A stretch of 64,000 bases of DNA from Ligilactobacillus pabuli (GCF_022836475.1 NZ_BQXH01000001.1:62001-126000), one strand, 5' to 3'. Shown: positions 8,706-18,080, counted from the stretch's first letter. A program made the numbers and translations. Notes: generated by a model from the sequence alone, not told the origin.

Positions 8706-9890
8706 ATGCAATTTGCGCAACGAGTACTAGACTTGCAGCCGTCAGCAACAATTGCTTTATCTGAGCAAGCTAAAAAGCTCAGTGCTCAAGGAGTTGACGT
8801 GATCAACTTAACAACAGGAGAGCCGGATTTTGCTACACCTGAGTTGATCAAGCAGGCTGCAATCAAGGCCATCGAGGCTGATCAAGCTAATTCATATACT
8901 TCAGCTAGCGGGATCCCCGCATTAAAGCAAGGAATTGCCGCGCAAGTTAACCAACAATATGGGACAACTTTTACAGCTGCTAATGTGGCGGTAACTACTG
9001 GGGCTAAGCTTGGGCTATATTTATTGGGCCAAGCTTTGCTTGATCAAGGCGATGAAGTTTTGATCCCAGTTCCGTTTTGGGTCAGTTATGGGGAACAAGT
9101 CAAGTTAGCTGGCGGCCGTCCAGTCTTTGTTCAACCACAAAATGCGTCTGGTAAAGTTGATGTGGCTGCTTTAAATCAAGTTGTTTCAGCTAAAACTAAA
9201 TTATTGATTTTGAACTCACCTCAGAATCCATCAGGCTTAGTTTATTCTAAAGATGAACTGCAAGAAATTGGAGAATGGGCAGTCAGTCATGACATTATCA
9301 TTTTAACTGATGATATCTATCGTGATTTAGTTTATAATCAAACTGAGTTTCATTCGACCTTGGAATTAACAGGAGCAATCGCCAAGCAAACAATCTTAGT
9401 CAGCGGCTTTTCTAAGTCATACGCAATGACTGGTTGGCGTGTCGGCTATGTTGTTGGAGCGCAAGCGTTAATTTCTAAGGTGAATGCTTTACTTGGACAA
9501 ACCACTAGTAATTTGACGGCGGTCAGTCAATACGCCGCTTTAGGAGCCCTTGATCTACCACAAGCACAGATCGAAGAAATGCGCAGTAGTTATGAACAGC
9601 GGTTAAATCATTTTTATCCGCAAATTGCTGCGATCCCTGGTTTTTCTTTCCCAGTTAAACCACAAGGGGCATTTTATTTCTTTCCTGATGTACGTGAAGC
9701 TTTAAAAATGACGGGAATCGCAACAACAACTGAGTTTGCTGCGCAGCTGTTGGCTGAGGCACATGTCGCACTTGTCCCTGGAGAAGCTTTTGGTCAACCT
9801 GGATTTGTCCGGTTAACTTACGCTGCAGATGAGACTAGTTTGACAGAATGTGTTGCGCGTCTGAATCAATTTATGAAATTACATATGTAG
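8706..9890 (+). CDS. aspB: PLP-dependent aminotransferase, aspartate aminotransferase type
   Basis: 394 aa class I/II aminotransferase, fold type I. LTTGEPDFATP near residue 37 and SGFSKSYAMTGWRVGY near residue 236 (the Lys binds PLP) are the family's marks, and RLTYA near the C terminus holds the Arg that binds the substrate carboxylate. It most likely exchanges amino groups between aspartate and 2-oxoglutarate. ATG 8706 follows AGGGGA. Twelve bases separate it from asnS, a common pairing in Bacillota that links aspartate supply to Asn-tRNA charging. A second, different aminotransferase is at 36280. Confidence 0.88.
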   Translation: MQFAQRVLDLQPSATIALSEQAKKLSAQGVDVINLTTGEPDFATPELIKQAAIKAIEADQANSYTSASGIPALKQGIAAQVNQQYGTTFTAANVAVTTGAKLGLYLLGQALLDQGDEVLIPVPFWVSYGEQVKLAGGRPVFVQPQNASGKVDVAALNQVVSAKTKLLILNSPQNPSGLVYSKDELQEIGEWAVSHDIIILTDDIYRDLVYNQTEFHSTLELTGAIAKQTILVSGFSKSYAMTGWRVGYVVGAQALISKVNALLGQTTSNLTAVSQYAALGALDLPQAQIEEMRSSYEQRLNHFYPQIAAIPGFSFPVKPQGAFYFFPDVREALKMTGIATTTEFAAQLLAEAHVALVPGEAFGQPGFVRLTYAADETSLTECVARLNQFMKLHM

Positions 9891-9902
9891 GAGGAGAAGT
9901 TC

Positions 9903-11204
9903 GTGGAAACTATTAGTATTATTGATGCAAAAAACCACGTTGATCAAAAAGTAAAGATCGGCGTCTGGTTAACTAACAAACGTTCGAGCGGGAAAATTGC
10001 TTTCTTGCAATTACGCGATGGTTCAGCATATTTTCAGGGAGTTGTCGTTAAAAGTAATGTAACACCTGAAACTTTTGAATTAGCCAAAGAGGTCAAACAA
10101 GAAACAAGTATGTATGTCACAGGAACGATTCATGAAGATTCACGTTCCCATTTTGGTTATGAAATTGAAATTGAAGCAATTGAAATCGTTGGTGTCAGTG
10201 AAGATTATCCTATTACACCGAAAGAACACGGGACTGATTTCTTGATGGATCACCGTCATTTATGGCTACGGTCCAAAAAACAGTTTGCAAATATGCAAAT
10301 CAGAAATGAAATCACCCGGGCAACGATTGAATTTTTCAGCCAAGAAGGTTTTATTAAATTTGATGCGCCAATTTTAACCGGAAGTGCACCTGAAGGAACT
10401 ACCGAATTATTCCATACTGAATATTTTGACAAGGATGCTTATTTATCTCAATCCGGACAGCTATATGCTGAAGCCGGTGCGATGGCGTTTGGCAAAGTGT
10501 ATACTTTTGGCCCAACTTTTAGAGCTGAAAAGTCTAAAACACGGCGTCATTTGATTGAATTCTGGATGATCGAACCTGAAATGGCTTTTATGCACCAGGA
10601 AGAAAGCTTAGAAATTCAGGAACGTTATATTGCATTCTTGGTTCAAAATGTTTTGGATCATTGTGACTATGCGCTAACTTTATTGGGTAGAGATAAGGAA
10701 TTGTTACAAGGCTATACTAAGCTGCCTTACCCACGAATTTCTTACGATGAAGCAATTCAGCTTTTGCAAGATTCTGGCGAGTTTGATGGCCTTGAATGGG
10801 GTGCCGATTTTGGTTCACCAGAAGAAACTTATTTAGCTAATCATTTTAGCCAACCAGTCTTTGTAGTGAACTATCCTAAGGCAATTAAGCCATTTTACAT
10901 GAAACCACATGCAACTCGAGATGATTTAGTGGTTTGTGCTGATTTATTGGCACCAGAAGGTTATGGCGAAATTATTGGCGGTTCAGAACGTGCAACTGAC
11001 CCTGACTATTTGGAAGCTCAAATTAAAAAGGCCGGTTTAAACGAAAAAGATTACCAGTGGTATCTAGACTTACGCAGATACGGTAGTGTTCCTCATTCTG
11101 GTTTTGGTTTAGGCTTAGAACGAATGGTAACTTGGATCAGCGGTGAAGATCATATTCGTGAGGCAATTCCATTCCCACGGATGTTAAACCGGATTTACCC
11201 ATAA
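9903..11204 (+). CDS. asnS: Asparaginyl-tRNA synthetase
   Basis: Charges tRNA-Asn. 433 aa class II synthetase with an N-terminal OB-fold anticodon-binding domain (about residues 1-115) and a catalytic domain: [13 protein letters not shown] (motif 1), [21 protein letters not shown] (motif 2 region) and [15 protein letters not shown] (motif 3). GTG start at 9903 with AGGAGGAGAAG upstream. The [11 protein letters not shown] segment and total length favour AsnRS over AspRS, which carries a GAD insertion that is absent here. Ends at a strong terminator. Confidence 0.96.
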   Translation: METISIIDAKNHVDQKVKIGVWLTNKRSSGKIAFLQLRDGSAYFQGVVVKSNVTPETFELAKEVKQETSMYVTGTIHEDSRSHFGYEIEIEAIEIVGVSEDYPITPKEHGTDFLMDHRHLWLRSKKQFANMQIRNEITRATIEFFSQEGFIKFDAPILTGSAPEGTTELFHTEYFDKDAYLSQSGQLYAEAGAMAFGKVYTFGPTFRAEKSKTRRHLIEFWMIEPEMAFMHQEESLEIQERYIAFLVQNVLDHCDYALTLLGRDKELLQGYTKLPYPRISYDEAIQLLQDSGEFDGLEWGADFGSPEETYLANHFSQPVFVVNYPKAIKPFYMKPHATRDDLVVCADLLAPEGYGEIIGGSERATDPDYLEAQIKKAGLNEKDYQWYLDLRRYGSVPHSGFGLGLERMVTWISGEDHIREAIPFPRMLNRIYP

Positions 11205-11213
11205 AAATTATAG

Positions 11214-11248
11214 GAATGGTCGCATTGTGTGCGAACCATTCTTTTTTT
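11214..11248 (+). terminator. Intrinsic terminator after asnS
   Basis: Stem GAATGGT-CGCA paired with TGCG-A-ACCATTC, a five-base loop and seven T. The following 11250-11441 holds no gene I can recognise; it contains a short GCTCGA-TGG-TCGAGC hairpin at about 11384-11398. Confidence 0.9.
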
Positions 11249-11441
11249 AGAATTTGATTAGGAGAATTAAGAAAATTAAGTTAAAATATGCGTAATAAAA
11301 AAATAACAGTTTCAAGCAAATTTGCAGGATCCGCGGATCATTGGTATCGATTTAATCAGACGATTTTGTCATTAAAGGCGGAGGCTCGATGGTCGAGCGG
11401 TTCTGCTTTGTACGGCTCGCTAAATCTGGGGAGGAATCAGC

Positions 11442-12173
11442 GTGGAACAAATTTTTACGGAGTTCATTAAGCAAGGACAGATGACTGTGTCCAATATGGT
11501 TTTAAGGCACTACTCGCAATTAGGGTTAACTAACGATGAATTTATTTTGTTTCTTCAAATCTCCAGCAGTTTACAAGCAGGTAACGATTTTCCAGACTTG
11601 GAATTGATTGCAGGAAGAATGGGAGTTAAAACGACAGAGGTTTATGACCTAGTGCACCAGTTGTTAGCTAAAAAACTGCTGACGATCGAACCTGTGAGTG
11701 AAAGTGATGGTAAGCAGCATGACCAGTACAGCTTTGAACTCTTATATCGTAAATTGGTAGTACTTGCAGAGCAGGCACAGCAAAAGGAAACAACTCATAA
11801 TGCAGCCTTTGAAAAATCTCAGGTCTATAATCAAATTGAAGAAGAGTTTGGTCATCCGTTGTCACCGATTGAAATGGAAACAATTGATTCGTGGCTGAAA
11901 AAAGATAAATATACACCAGAATTGATCAATGCAGCTTTACGAGAGGCAGTGTTAGGGCGAGCATATAGTTTGAAGTATATGGATCGAGTCTTATTAAATT
12001 GGGAGAAGAAAAATATTCGGACCGCTGCGGATGTGGAAGAATTTCAAACAAAACGCAGGCAAGGCTTAGCAGGAGCCGATAACAAGCAAGGCACCAAAGA
12101 GCAGGGCAATGCTAATAAAATTAAAATTCCGTTGTATAAGTGGTCTGAACAACCAAACCACCACGACAAATAA
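11442..12173 (+). CDS. dnaD: DnaD-like replication initiation/primosome protein
   Basis: Helps open DNA and load the replicative helicase with DnaA, DnaB and DnaI in low-GC Gram-positives. 243 aa: an N-terminal winged-helix region (about residues 10-90) and a C-terminal DnaB/DnaD domain (about 125-200) containing PLSPIEMETIDSWLKK and the YMDRVLLNWEKKNI segment that matches the YxxxIxxxW DNA-binding motif class. A polar tail rich in K, Q and N follows. GTG 11442 has GGGGAGGAATCAGC upstream. It lies after asnS as in many Bacillota. Confidence 0.9.
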   Translation: MEQIFTEFIKQGQMTVSNMVLRHYSQLGLTNDEFILFLQISSSLQAGNDFPDLELIAGRMGVKTTEVYDLVHQLLAKKLLTIEPVSESDGKQHDQYSFELLYRKLVVLAEQAQQKETTHNAAFEKSQVYNQIEEEFGHPLSPIEMETIDSWLKKDKYTPELINAALREAVLGRAYSLKYMDRVLLNWEKKNIRTAADVEEFQTKRRQGLAGADNKQGTKEQGNANKIKIPLYKWSEQPNHHDK

Positions 12174-12177
12174 GCAC

Positions 12178-12214
12178 AAAAAAAGAAACTCCAAATTTTG
12201 GGGTTTCTTTTTTT
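12178..12214. terminator. Bidirectional terminator between dnaD and the PBP1A gene
   Basis: GAAACTCC and GGGGTTTC pair around an AAATTTT loop, with seven A on the left and seven T on the right, so it can serve both convergent genes. Confidence 0.9.
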
Positions 12215-12224
12215 GATACTTTAC

Positions 12225-14513
12225 TTATTGTCCCTGAGTTGTTTCAGCCGAAGAAGCAGGGCTGGAAGAATTCTCAGGCTCACTATCAGGAGTAGAGACT
12301 GATGATGATGGAACAGTTGAGCTGGTTTCTGGCACAGACGATTGAGTTGGTTCACTGCTGGAGCTAGGCTCTTCACTACTTTCGTCTTCACTGCTCTCTT
12401 CTTCAGAACTAGAGCTAGAACTAGAGCTAGAACTTGAAGAAGAACTTGAACTGCTCTTTTCTTTTTCTTTGATGATATTTGCATCAGGAGCACCCGCGAG
12501 GTAAAGCTCTTGGACGCCGTTGACTTGTTTGGTTAAGACGTTACTTGGCCGCGTCCAGTCGCTGTTAGTCTTGCCTTGAGCAATATAAGACATAATTGAT
12601 TGGTAAGCCAGCTGTGCCAGACGAGTGGACATGGAATCGAGATAGTTGGTTCCTTGGTATGGATGGTCATAGCCAACCCACACAGAGATCGAATAGTTTT
12701 TAGTATAACCATTAAACCAAGAATCCATCGAAACATCAGCTGGGAATTTACCAGCAATATCATCAGGATAAGCGTTGGTCCCGGTTTTTCCGGCCTGGTA
12801 TAAACCAGGGATCTGTGCTCGGGTCCCAGAACCCATTGGCGAATTGATGACGCCTTTTAACATGTCAGTAATCATGTAAGCAGTGGATGATTCCATAACA
12901 TGCTTACCTTGGCTGGAATAGTCATGAACTTGACCATCAGCTGTTTGGATTCGGTTGATATATTCTGGTTTGTAATAGGTCCCACCATTGGCGAATGCTG
13001 CGTAAGCTGCGGCATTTTGCAAGGTTGACGATGGGAGGCCGATCCCATTTTGGGTTTCTAATTCTTTTTTATATTTAAAACCTAACTTACTAATGAAGTT
13101 TTGCGATTTAGATAATCCAACGGATAATAACGTCTTAATTGCAGGAACGTTTCGTGACTGGACCAAAGCATCGCGCATCGTCATTTCACCCTTGTACTGA
13201 TTATCAAAGTCCCGTAACTGAATGTTTGTTCCAGGATAGGTGTATTTATCATCCTTTAGTGAATGGTATGTGGCCCAGTTCAAATATTCAATTGCTGGGG
13301 CGTAATCCATCAGCGGCTTAGCGGTTGAACCGTTAGTCCGATCAGTTTGCACAGCACGATTTAAGCCATAGGTGACATTCCCGGTTTTTCTTCCACCCAA
13401 CATTGCAACAACTTTACCATTATTAGGGTTCACGATAGTTGAAGCAATTTGTAATTTATTGTCTGGGAAGTAAACATAGTCATTAGAATTAGCAATGTTA
13501 TACAAACGTTTTTGAATATTCATATCTAAATTAGTATAGATTTTCAACTGTGAACCATAGGGATCATAACCTTTTTTCTTAACCTCTGTGATGACTTGTT
13601 TAATGTAGGGGTCTGAAATTTTAGCTTTGTTGTTTTTTTGTTCGTTTTGGTGAACAGGTAACAAACCTTGATCGATTTTTTCAGCCTTGGCAGCGGTCAA
13701 ATCAGCTTGGGAAATCTTTTTGTTCTTATACATTGCGTCTAAAACTTCATTTCTACGAGCTAAGGCCAGCTGGCTGTTGGAATAAGGATTATATTGCGAT
13801 GGTGCATTAGGTATTCCAGCAATTAAAGCCGTTTGGGCTAAATCGAGGTCTTTGACACTCTTACCATAGTAAAATTTAGCGGCTGTTTGCATCCCGTATG
13901 AACTGTAACCCATGAAAACCTTGTTAACATAGAAGGTTAAGATCTGATTTTTAGAATAAGTTTGATCAAGTTTCCGTGCTAACCAAGCTTCTTGCGCTTT
14001 ACGTTTTAAAGTTTGGTCAGACTTCTTGGTTGAAAAGAAGGCCAATTTGATCAATTGTTGGTCTAAGGTACTCCCGCCTTGCAGCCCATTAGAAGAATGA
14101 GTCAGGTTAGCAAATGCTGCCCCAAAAGTTCGTTTAATGTCTACACCTTGATGCTGATAAAAACGTCGGTCTTCAATAGAAGTGACAGCATCTTTCAGTT
14201 GCTGAGGTACTTCGTTTGGCTTAAGCGCAACTGCATTTTGTGAGCCTAAGTCGAGGATCTTTTTATTGGCAGAATCGTACAAGACGGTAGCACCCGGATT
14301 TTTTAAGTTTTCTTCATTTAATGCCGGAGCGGTTCTGGCATAAGAAAAGAACAGGGTGGCTGCCGCTGCGATCGCGACTACCGCTAATAAGAATAATGAC
14401 CAGAAAATTTTAGCAAAAAGATGTCTTTTTTTGCGTGGATGTGCTGGTCGTTTATTTTGTTGCTGTTGCTTGCGTTGTTGAACACGCGAATAGTTTGAAT
14501 CTTGTTTACTCAT
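12225..14513 (-). CDS. pbp1A: Class A penicillin-binding protein 1A (transglycosylase/transpeptidase)
   Basis: Bifunctional peptidoglycan synthase at the outer face of the membrane. A basic cytoplasmic N terminus and one membrane helix (about residues 35-60) lead to a GT51 domain with EDRRFYQHQGVDIKR and GGSTLDQQLIKLAFF, then a transpeptidase domain with STAKPL (SxxK), SRN (SxN) and KTGTN. The C-terminal 76 residues are a Ser/Glu/Pro-rich tail starting with 17 Ser in a row, encoded by a short DNA repeat (12405-12455). Start: ATG 14513, 12 nt after AAAGGAG; an ATG three codons upstream is too close to that site. It follows recU by 21 bp, the usual recU-pbp1A pair. Confidence 0.94.
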   Translation of the reverse strand: MSKQDSNYSRVQQRKQQQQNKRPAHPRKKRHLFAKIFWSLFLLAVVAIAAAATLFFSYARTAPALNEENLKNPGATVLYDSANKKILDLGSQNAVALKPNEVPQQLKDAVTSIEDRRFYQHQGVDIKRTFGAAFANLTHSSNGLQGGSTLDQQLIKLAFFSTKKSDQTLKRKAQEAWLARKLDQTYSKNQILTFYVNKVFMGYSSYGMQTAAKFYYGKSVKDLDLAQTALIAGIPNAPSQYNPYSNSQLALARRNEVLDAMYKNKKISQADLTAAKAEKIDQGLLPVHQNEQKNNKAKISDPYIKQVITEVKKKGYDPYGSQLKIYTNLDMNIQKRLYNIANSNDYVYFPDNKLQIASTIVNPNNGKVVAMLGGRKTGNVTYGLNRAVQTDRTNGSTAKPLMDYAPAIEYLNWATYHSLKDDKYTYPGTNIQLRDFDNQYKGEMTMRDALVQSRNVPAIKTLLSVGLSKSQNFISKLGFKYKKELETQNGIGLPSSTLQNAAAYAAFANGGTYYKPEYINRIQTADGQVHDYSSQGKHVMESSTAYMITDMLKGVINSPMGSGTRAQIPGLYQAGKTGTNAYPDDIAGKFPADVSMDSWFNGYTKNYSISVWVGYDHPYQGTNYLDSMSTRLAQLAYQSIMSYIAQGKTNSDWTRPSNVLTKQVNGVQELYLAGAPDANIIKEKEKSSSSSSSSSSSSSSSSSEEESSEDESSEEPSSSSEPTQSSVPETSSTVPSSSVSTPDSEPENSSSPASSAETTQGQ
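12405..12455 (-). repeat. Microsatellite-like Ser-codon repeat in the PBP1A gene
   Basis: Seventeen consecutive Ser codons. On the plus strand the 12-base unit agaactagagct occurs twice in tandem (12405-12428), followed by a half unit and looser copies. It encodes the Ser run at the start of the C-terminal tail. Confidence 0.85.
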
Positions 14514-14534
14514 GATAAACATAAACTCCTTTAG

Positions 14535-15167
14535 TTAAGGCAAATTTATTTTTTTGATCAGTTGATCGACGCCCTGAAGGTAGGGCAGACGGGGACTGAT
14601 CTGATAGTTGATCAAATAACTTTCTCGCTTGATTTGCTCGTATGGAATCGATTTACGTCCGGACTCTTGATTATCCCAGTAAGCAAATAATATCTGCGAA
14701 GGCATCACATAAATTTCTTGACGGACAACAAATTTAACAATTGTAAAGCAAATTCCCTGCTGTTGAACACAGGCTTTCATATGTTTAATTTGATGGTCAT
14801 GAAAGTTACTGAGTGGAAAAGAAGACCGATTTCGTGTTTCTTTAGCCTCAAAATCAATGTAGTGTCCGTGATAAACACCGTTATAATCTGTGGTAGAAGC
14901 TTGCTTAAAGTAGGCTTCCTTAATTACAGCGGCACTTCGTTTAGGATAATTAACATTAACGATTTGAATGGGGATCGGCTTTTTGTGAATCACTGCTTGG
15001 CCAGTTTCCAGATAATATTTGTTACTCAGATTAATTTCTTGTTCGAGTGACATCCCACGATTGCCATAAATGACATTGCCATTTGTCGGAGCAGTGCGAA
15101 AGTTTGATTTCGGCTGAGCCGTGAACTGATCGCGAAATGAATTGCCATTTGGATAGTTTTTGATCAT
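14535..15167 (-). CDS. recU: Holliday junction resolvase RecU
   Basis: Cuts Holliday junctions in recombination repair and chromosome segregation. 210 aa, family length about 200. Seen: an N-terminal stalk region with NRGMSLEQEINLSNKYYLE, then a PD-(D/E)xK-type core with YNGVYHGHYIDFEAKETRN (metal-binding Asp and Glu-x-Lys) and the FPLSNFHDHQIKHM helix. ATG 15167 follows GGAGTGTGAAATAA. It is first in the recU-pbp1A operon and has a good promoter upstream. I rate this as firm. Confidence 0.93.
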   Translation of the reverse strand: MIKNYPNGNSFRDQFTAQPKSNFRTAPTNGNVIYGNRGMSLEQEINLSNKYYLETGQAVIHKKPIPIQIVNVNYPKRSAAVIKEAYFKQASTTDYNGVYHGHYIDFEAKETRNRSSFPLSNFHDHQIKHMKACVQQQGICFTIVKFVVRQEIYVMPSQILFAYWDNQESGRKSIPYEQIKRESYLINYQISPRLPYLQGVDQLIKKINLP

Positions 15168-15191
15168 TTATTTCACACTCCTATGCGCTTA

Positions 15192-15220
15192 ATTATAGCA
15201 ACTCAGTGGTTTATAAGCAA
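15192..15220 (-). promoter_or_regulatory. Sigma-A-type promoter of recU-pbp1A
   Basis: TTGCTT, exactly 17 nt, then TATAAT on the minus strand, about 25 nt from the recU start codon. Confidence 0.8.
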
Positions 15221-15223
15221 AGT

Positions 15224-15252
15224 TTGAAATTGTTTTTTAGTAAGATTATACT
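15224..15252 (+). promoter_or_regulatory. Sigma-A-type promoter of ypsA, divergent from recU
   Basis: TTGAAA, 17-nt spacer and TATACT. The roughly 100-nt leader that follows contains a perfect 12-bp palindrome CACTGGCCAGTG at 15302-15313, which may fold as a short hairpin. Confidence 0.7.
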
Positions 15253-15355
15253 AAGTGTTAATGAGCAACTGCAGCTGAGCAGTCAATCTACTAGAGCGAA
15301 TCACTGGCCAGTGCTAGATTAACGCTGGCCTTGTGGGGGAAATGGAGGAGTTAAT

Positions 15356-15910
15356 TTGCGCCTATGGGTCACCGGCTATCGGTCTTACGAGTTGAGTATC
15401 TTTAATGATCAAGATCCAAAACAAACTGTGATTAAGCAAGCTATCAAAAATAGTCTACAAGAATATCTTGACCGCGGGTTAACTTGGGTGCTAACTGGTG
15501 GTCAGCTGGGAGTTGAACAGTGGACGGTTCAGGTGGTCCATGAATTGCAAGCGGACTATCCTGAACTCAAAGTTGCAATGTTATTACCGTTTGCTGATTT
15601 TGGCAATAATTGGCGCCCGGAAAAACAGGCACAATTACTAACTTTGAAAGAGCAGGCCGATTTTTTAGGTGAAGTTAGCCGACAGCCATACCGTGCGCCA
15701 CAGCAATTAAAAAACTGGCAAAATTTTATGTTACAACATACAGAAGCAGCTGTCATGGTGTATGATCCGGAACATCCGGGAAAATCCAAATTTGATTATC
15801 AGGCTGCAATGAAATATCAAGAAAAAAATGACTATCAATTAGAAACTTTAGATATGTTTACTTTACAAGATACTGCAGATTTAATGGCAGAAGAACAATT
15901 ATTAGACTAA
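15356..15910 (+). CDS. ypsA: YpsA family protein (DUF1273, SLOG superfamily)
   Basis: 184 aa of the YpsA/DUF1273 family, Rossmann-like SLOG proteins thought to bind a nucleotide-type ligand; YpsA affects division in some Bacillota, but its biochemical activity is not settled. N-terminal VTGYRSYELSIF and the glycine-rich TGGQLGVEQW near residue 45 match the family, as does AAVMVYDPEHPGKSKFDYQAA near residue 135. Start is TTG at 15356 after GGAGGAGTTAA; no ATG or GTG occurs before the conserved VTGYRSYEL. The position next to gpsB and recU is the standard one. Confidence 0.88.
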   Translation: MRLWVTGYRSYELSIFNDQDPKQTVIKQAIKNSLQEYLDRGLTWVLTGGQLGVEQWTVQVVHELQADYPELKVAMLLPFADFGNNWRPEKQAQLLTLKEQADFLGEVSRQPYRAPQQLKNWQNFMLQHTEAAVMVYDPEHPGKSKFDYQAAMKYQEKNDYQLETLDMFTLQDTADLMAEEQLLD

Positions 15911-15975
15911 AAATGGTTTTTAGTAGCTAATTTGAGGCATTTTAGGGTAAAATTAAAGAGATTTACTAAAACCCC

Positions 15976-16003
15976 TTGAAATTCTCAACTAAGCTGTTAT
16001 AAT
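15976..16003 (+). promoter_or_regulatory. Sigma-A-type promoter before gpsB and rnpB
   Basis: TTGAAA, 16 nt, then TATAAT with an extended TGT in front, 45 nt before the gpsB start codon. It may also feed the RNase P RNA gene immediately downstream. Confidence 0.75.
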
Positions 16004-16047
16004 AATTATGTTATGAGTTAAGTTCCTATTGGATGAGGTGCAGTGCA

Positions 16048-16386
16048 ATGGAAAATGTTAAACTAACGCCTAAAGATATAGTCAATAAACATTTCAAACC
16101 GAAGATGCGTGGTTATGATCCGGCTGATGTTGATGAATTTTTGGATAGTGTTATCCAAGATTATGAGACATACGCCAAGGAAAATCAACGCCTTCAGGCT
16201 GAAAATGATCGCCTGGTCAGCAAGGTTGACGAACTGACAAAACAGGTGGCTGTTGGTAAATCCGGGCAAACATCACGTCCAGCTTCTAATACGACAAATA
16301 TGGATATTTTAAAACGTTTGTCTAATTTAGAGCGCCATGTGTTTGGAGCCCAACTTAATGATGATAATCATAGTAATCAGTTTTAA
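16048..16386 (+). CDS. gpsB: Cell division regulator GpsB
   Basis: 112 aa, DivIVA-like coiled-coil protein that coordinates septal and lateral wall synthesis by binding the cytoplasmic tails of penicillin-binding proteins and other partners. The N-terminal [28 protein letters not shown] block is diagnostic, a coiled coil covers about residues 35-65, and a C-terminal helix ([17 protein letters not shown]) forms the trimerisation end. ATG 16048 has GAGGTG seven bases upstream; the in-frame ATG at 16033 has none. It is four bases from the predicted 5' end of rnpB, and near the pbp1A gene, a likely partner. Confidence 0.93.
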   Translation: MENVKLTPKDIVNKHFKPKMRGYDPADVDEFLDSVIQDYETYAKENQRLQAENDRLVSKVDELTKQVAVGKSGQTSRPASNTTNMDILKRLSNLERHVFGAQLNDDNHSNQF

Positions 16387-16390
16387 TAAA

Positions 16391-16784
16391 GTAATGTAGT
16401 TTTCTGGTAATCGCGGTCTGCTTAAGCAGGCTGAGGAAAGTCCAAGCTTACACAAGCTGAGATGCTTGTAGTGTTCGTGCTTGCTGAAAAAATAAGGCAG
16501 GGGACCTGTGTAACAGGTTACGGCAGATAAAAGGGCTAAAATTTCGATCATGCCTGAGTAGTCTTGAAAAGTGCCACAGTGACGAAGCAAATAGGGAAAC
16601 CTATTTGATGGAACGCGGTAAACCCCACGAGTAGGTAACCCAAATTATGGTAGGGGCGCTTCATGACGGAAATGAACAAATCATGGGGGCGAATGTTAAT
16701 TCATTCGGAGATAGATGATTACCACCGATTTCGAATCCTGGTTCGAATGACGTACGGAACGTGGCTTATAGAGGACTACATGAC
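16391..16784 (+). ncRNA. rnpB: RNase P RNA, type B (Bacillus class)
   Basis: Catalytic RNA that trims tRNA 5' leaders together with the RnpA protein. The conserved core strings GAGGAAAGTCC (CR-I, about 16434) and ACGGCAGATAAAAGGGC, GGTAAACCCC and AGATAGATG-like segments lie in the proper order. The ends pair as P1: GTAATGTAGT at 16391 with ACTACATGAC ending at 16784. About 394 nt, normal for type B. The ends are set by P1 pairing, so a few bases of error are possible. Confidence 0.93.
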
Positions 16785-16788
16785 AGGT

Positions 16789-16819
16789 GTCGGGGTAATT
16801 TTATTATCCCGGCTTTTTT
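16789..16819 (+). terminator. Intrinsic terminator of rnpB
   Basis: A ten-base stem GTCGGGGTAA/TTATCCCGGC with a six-base loop is followed by T6, directly after the RNase P RNA. Confidence 0.9.
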
Positions 16820-16901
16820 AATAGTAAATTTTAGGAGCACCAGTTCGGTCAAAGACTTGAAACTGTTTGCTCTATTTGAATAAAAATCTGGGAGGATTCT
16901 A

Positions 16902-18044
16902 GTGCGAGAATATAATTTAATTGCAACCTGTGCGTCAGGGATCGAAGCTTTAGTTGGTCAAGAGTTGCGTCATTTAGGCTATGAGGCACAAGTTGAAAAT
17001 GGTCGGGCGCGTTTTAAAGGCACATTGGAAGATGTGTTTCGGACTAATTTATGGCTAAGAACTGCTGACCGGGTTAAAATTGTTTTAGCTGAATTTGAAG
17101 CAAAAACCTTTGATGACTTGTTTGAACAGACAAAGGCCCTAAATTGGGATCAATTTTTGCCAATGGATGCTGAATTTCCAGTCAATGCTAAATCGCAAAA
17201 ATCGACTTTGCATCACGTACCGTCGATTCAGGCCATCGTCAAAAAAGCTGTCGTCAAACAAATGGCGGAAGCTTATCACCGGCGTACCAGATTTCCTGAG
17301 AGTGGTGCTAAGTTTCAAATTGAAGCTGTTGTCAATAAAGATCAGGTGATGTTGTTACTTGATACAACGGGCAATAGTTTGTTTAAACGTGGATATCGGG
17401 CAGAAAAAGGTGCAGCACCTTTGAAAGAAAATATGGCTGCAGCCTTAGTTTTGTTAGCAAAATGGTACCCAGAAATGCCGTTTATTGATCCAGTTTGCGG
17501 TTCAGGGACAATTCCAATTGAAGCGGCCCTAATGGCTAAGAATGTGGCACCTGGCTCATGGCGAACGTTTGCGTGTGAACAGTGGCCAATGTTCCCGGCT
17601 GAATTGGCACAAAGACTTCGAGCTGAGGCCAAAGAAGCAGAAAAGAAGGACCAAAAATTAGCAATTTATGGCTATGATATTGACGGTGAGATGATTGAAA
17701 TTTCCCGCTTGAATGCTAAAAATGCTGGTGTCTTACATGACATTGAATTTAAACAATTAGCTGCGAAAGATTTCAAGACGACGCTTAAAAACGGTGTGAT
17801 CGTTGCCAACCCGCCATATGGTGTTCGGTTGAGCGATCAAGAAAATGCCGCCAAACTATACCGCCAGATGGGCGAAGTTTATCGGCCAATGACGACTTGG
17901 AGCAAGTACATCTTGTCCAGTGACTTAAACTTCGAAAAAGAGTACGGACAAAAAGCTACTAAGCGACGGAAGTTATATAATGGTGCATTACGAACTGATT
18001 TATTCCAATATTGGGGTAAAAAAGAACGCACACCGCAACAATAA
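16902..18044 (+). CDS. rlmL: THUMP-domain 23S rRNA guanine-N2 methyltransferase (RlmL/YpsC type)
   Basis: 380 aa. An N-terminal ferredoxin-like/THUMP RNA-binding part (about 1-160) is followed by a Rossmann methyltransferase with VCGSGTIPIEAALMA near residue 200 (SAM binding) and ANPPYGVRL near residue 303, the NPPY motif of N-methylating enzymes. It matches B. subtilis YpsC, the N-terminal half of E. coli RlmL, which makes m2G2445 in 23S rRNA. GTG start at 16902 with GGGAGG seven bases upstream. The ypsA-gpsB-rnpB-ypsC order is conserved in Bacillota. The target base is inferred. Confidence 0.88.
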   Translation: MREYNLIATCASGIEALVGQELRHLGYEAQVENGRARFKGTLEDVFRTNLWLRTADRVKIVLAEFEAKTFDDLFEQTKALNWDQFLPMDAEFPVNAKSQKSTLHHVPSIQAIVKKAVVKQMAEAYHRRTRFPESGAKFQIEAVVNKDQVMLLLDTTGNSLFKRGYRAEKGAAPLKENMAAALVLLAKWYPEMPFIDPVCGSGTIPIEAALMAKNVAPGSWRTFACEQWPMFPAELAQRLRAEAKEAEKKDQKLAIYGYDIDGEMIEISRLNAKNAGVLHDIEFKQLAAKDFKTTLKNGVIVANPPYGVRLSDQENAAKLYRQMGEVYRPMTTWSKYILSSDLNFEKEYGQKATKRRKLYNGALRTDLFQYWGKKERTPQQ

Positions 18045-18080
18045 GTAAGTTTAGTCAAAGCAAGGAGTGAGATCAATACA

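Noticed and set aside
11381-11432. A tRNA-like string (TGGTCGAGCGGTT) before dnaD
   Set aside because: It resembles a D-arm only. No acceptor stem, anticodon arm or T-arm can be folded around it.
11288-11470. A 60-codon plus-strand frame before dnaD
   Set aside because: Its ATG lies about 25 nt from the nearest AGGAG, the end overlaps the dnaD start, and the composition is not protein-like.
12221-12493. A minus-strand 90-codon frame overlapping the Ser-codon repeat of pbp1A
   Set aside because: An out-of-frame reading of the repeat, rich in Leu/Val/Lys with no ribosome binding site.
14515-15355. Search for mobile elements, CRISPR repeats or prophage genes here and across the window
   Set aside because: I found no transposase, integrase other than XerC, terminal inverted repeats with target duplications, or regularly spaced direct repeats.
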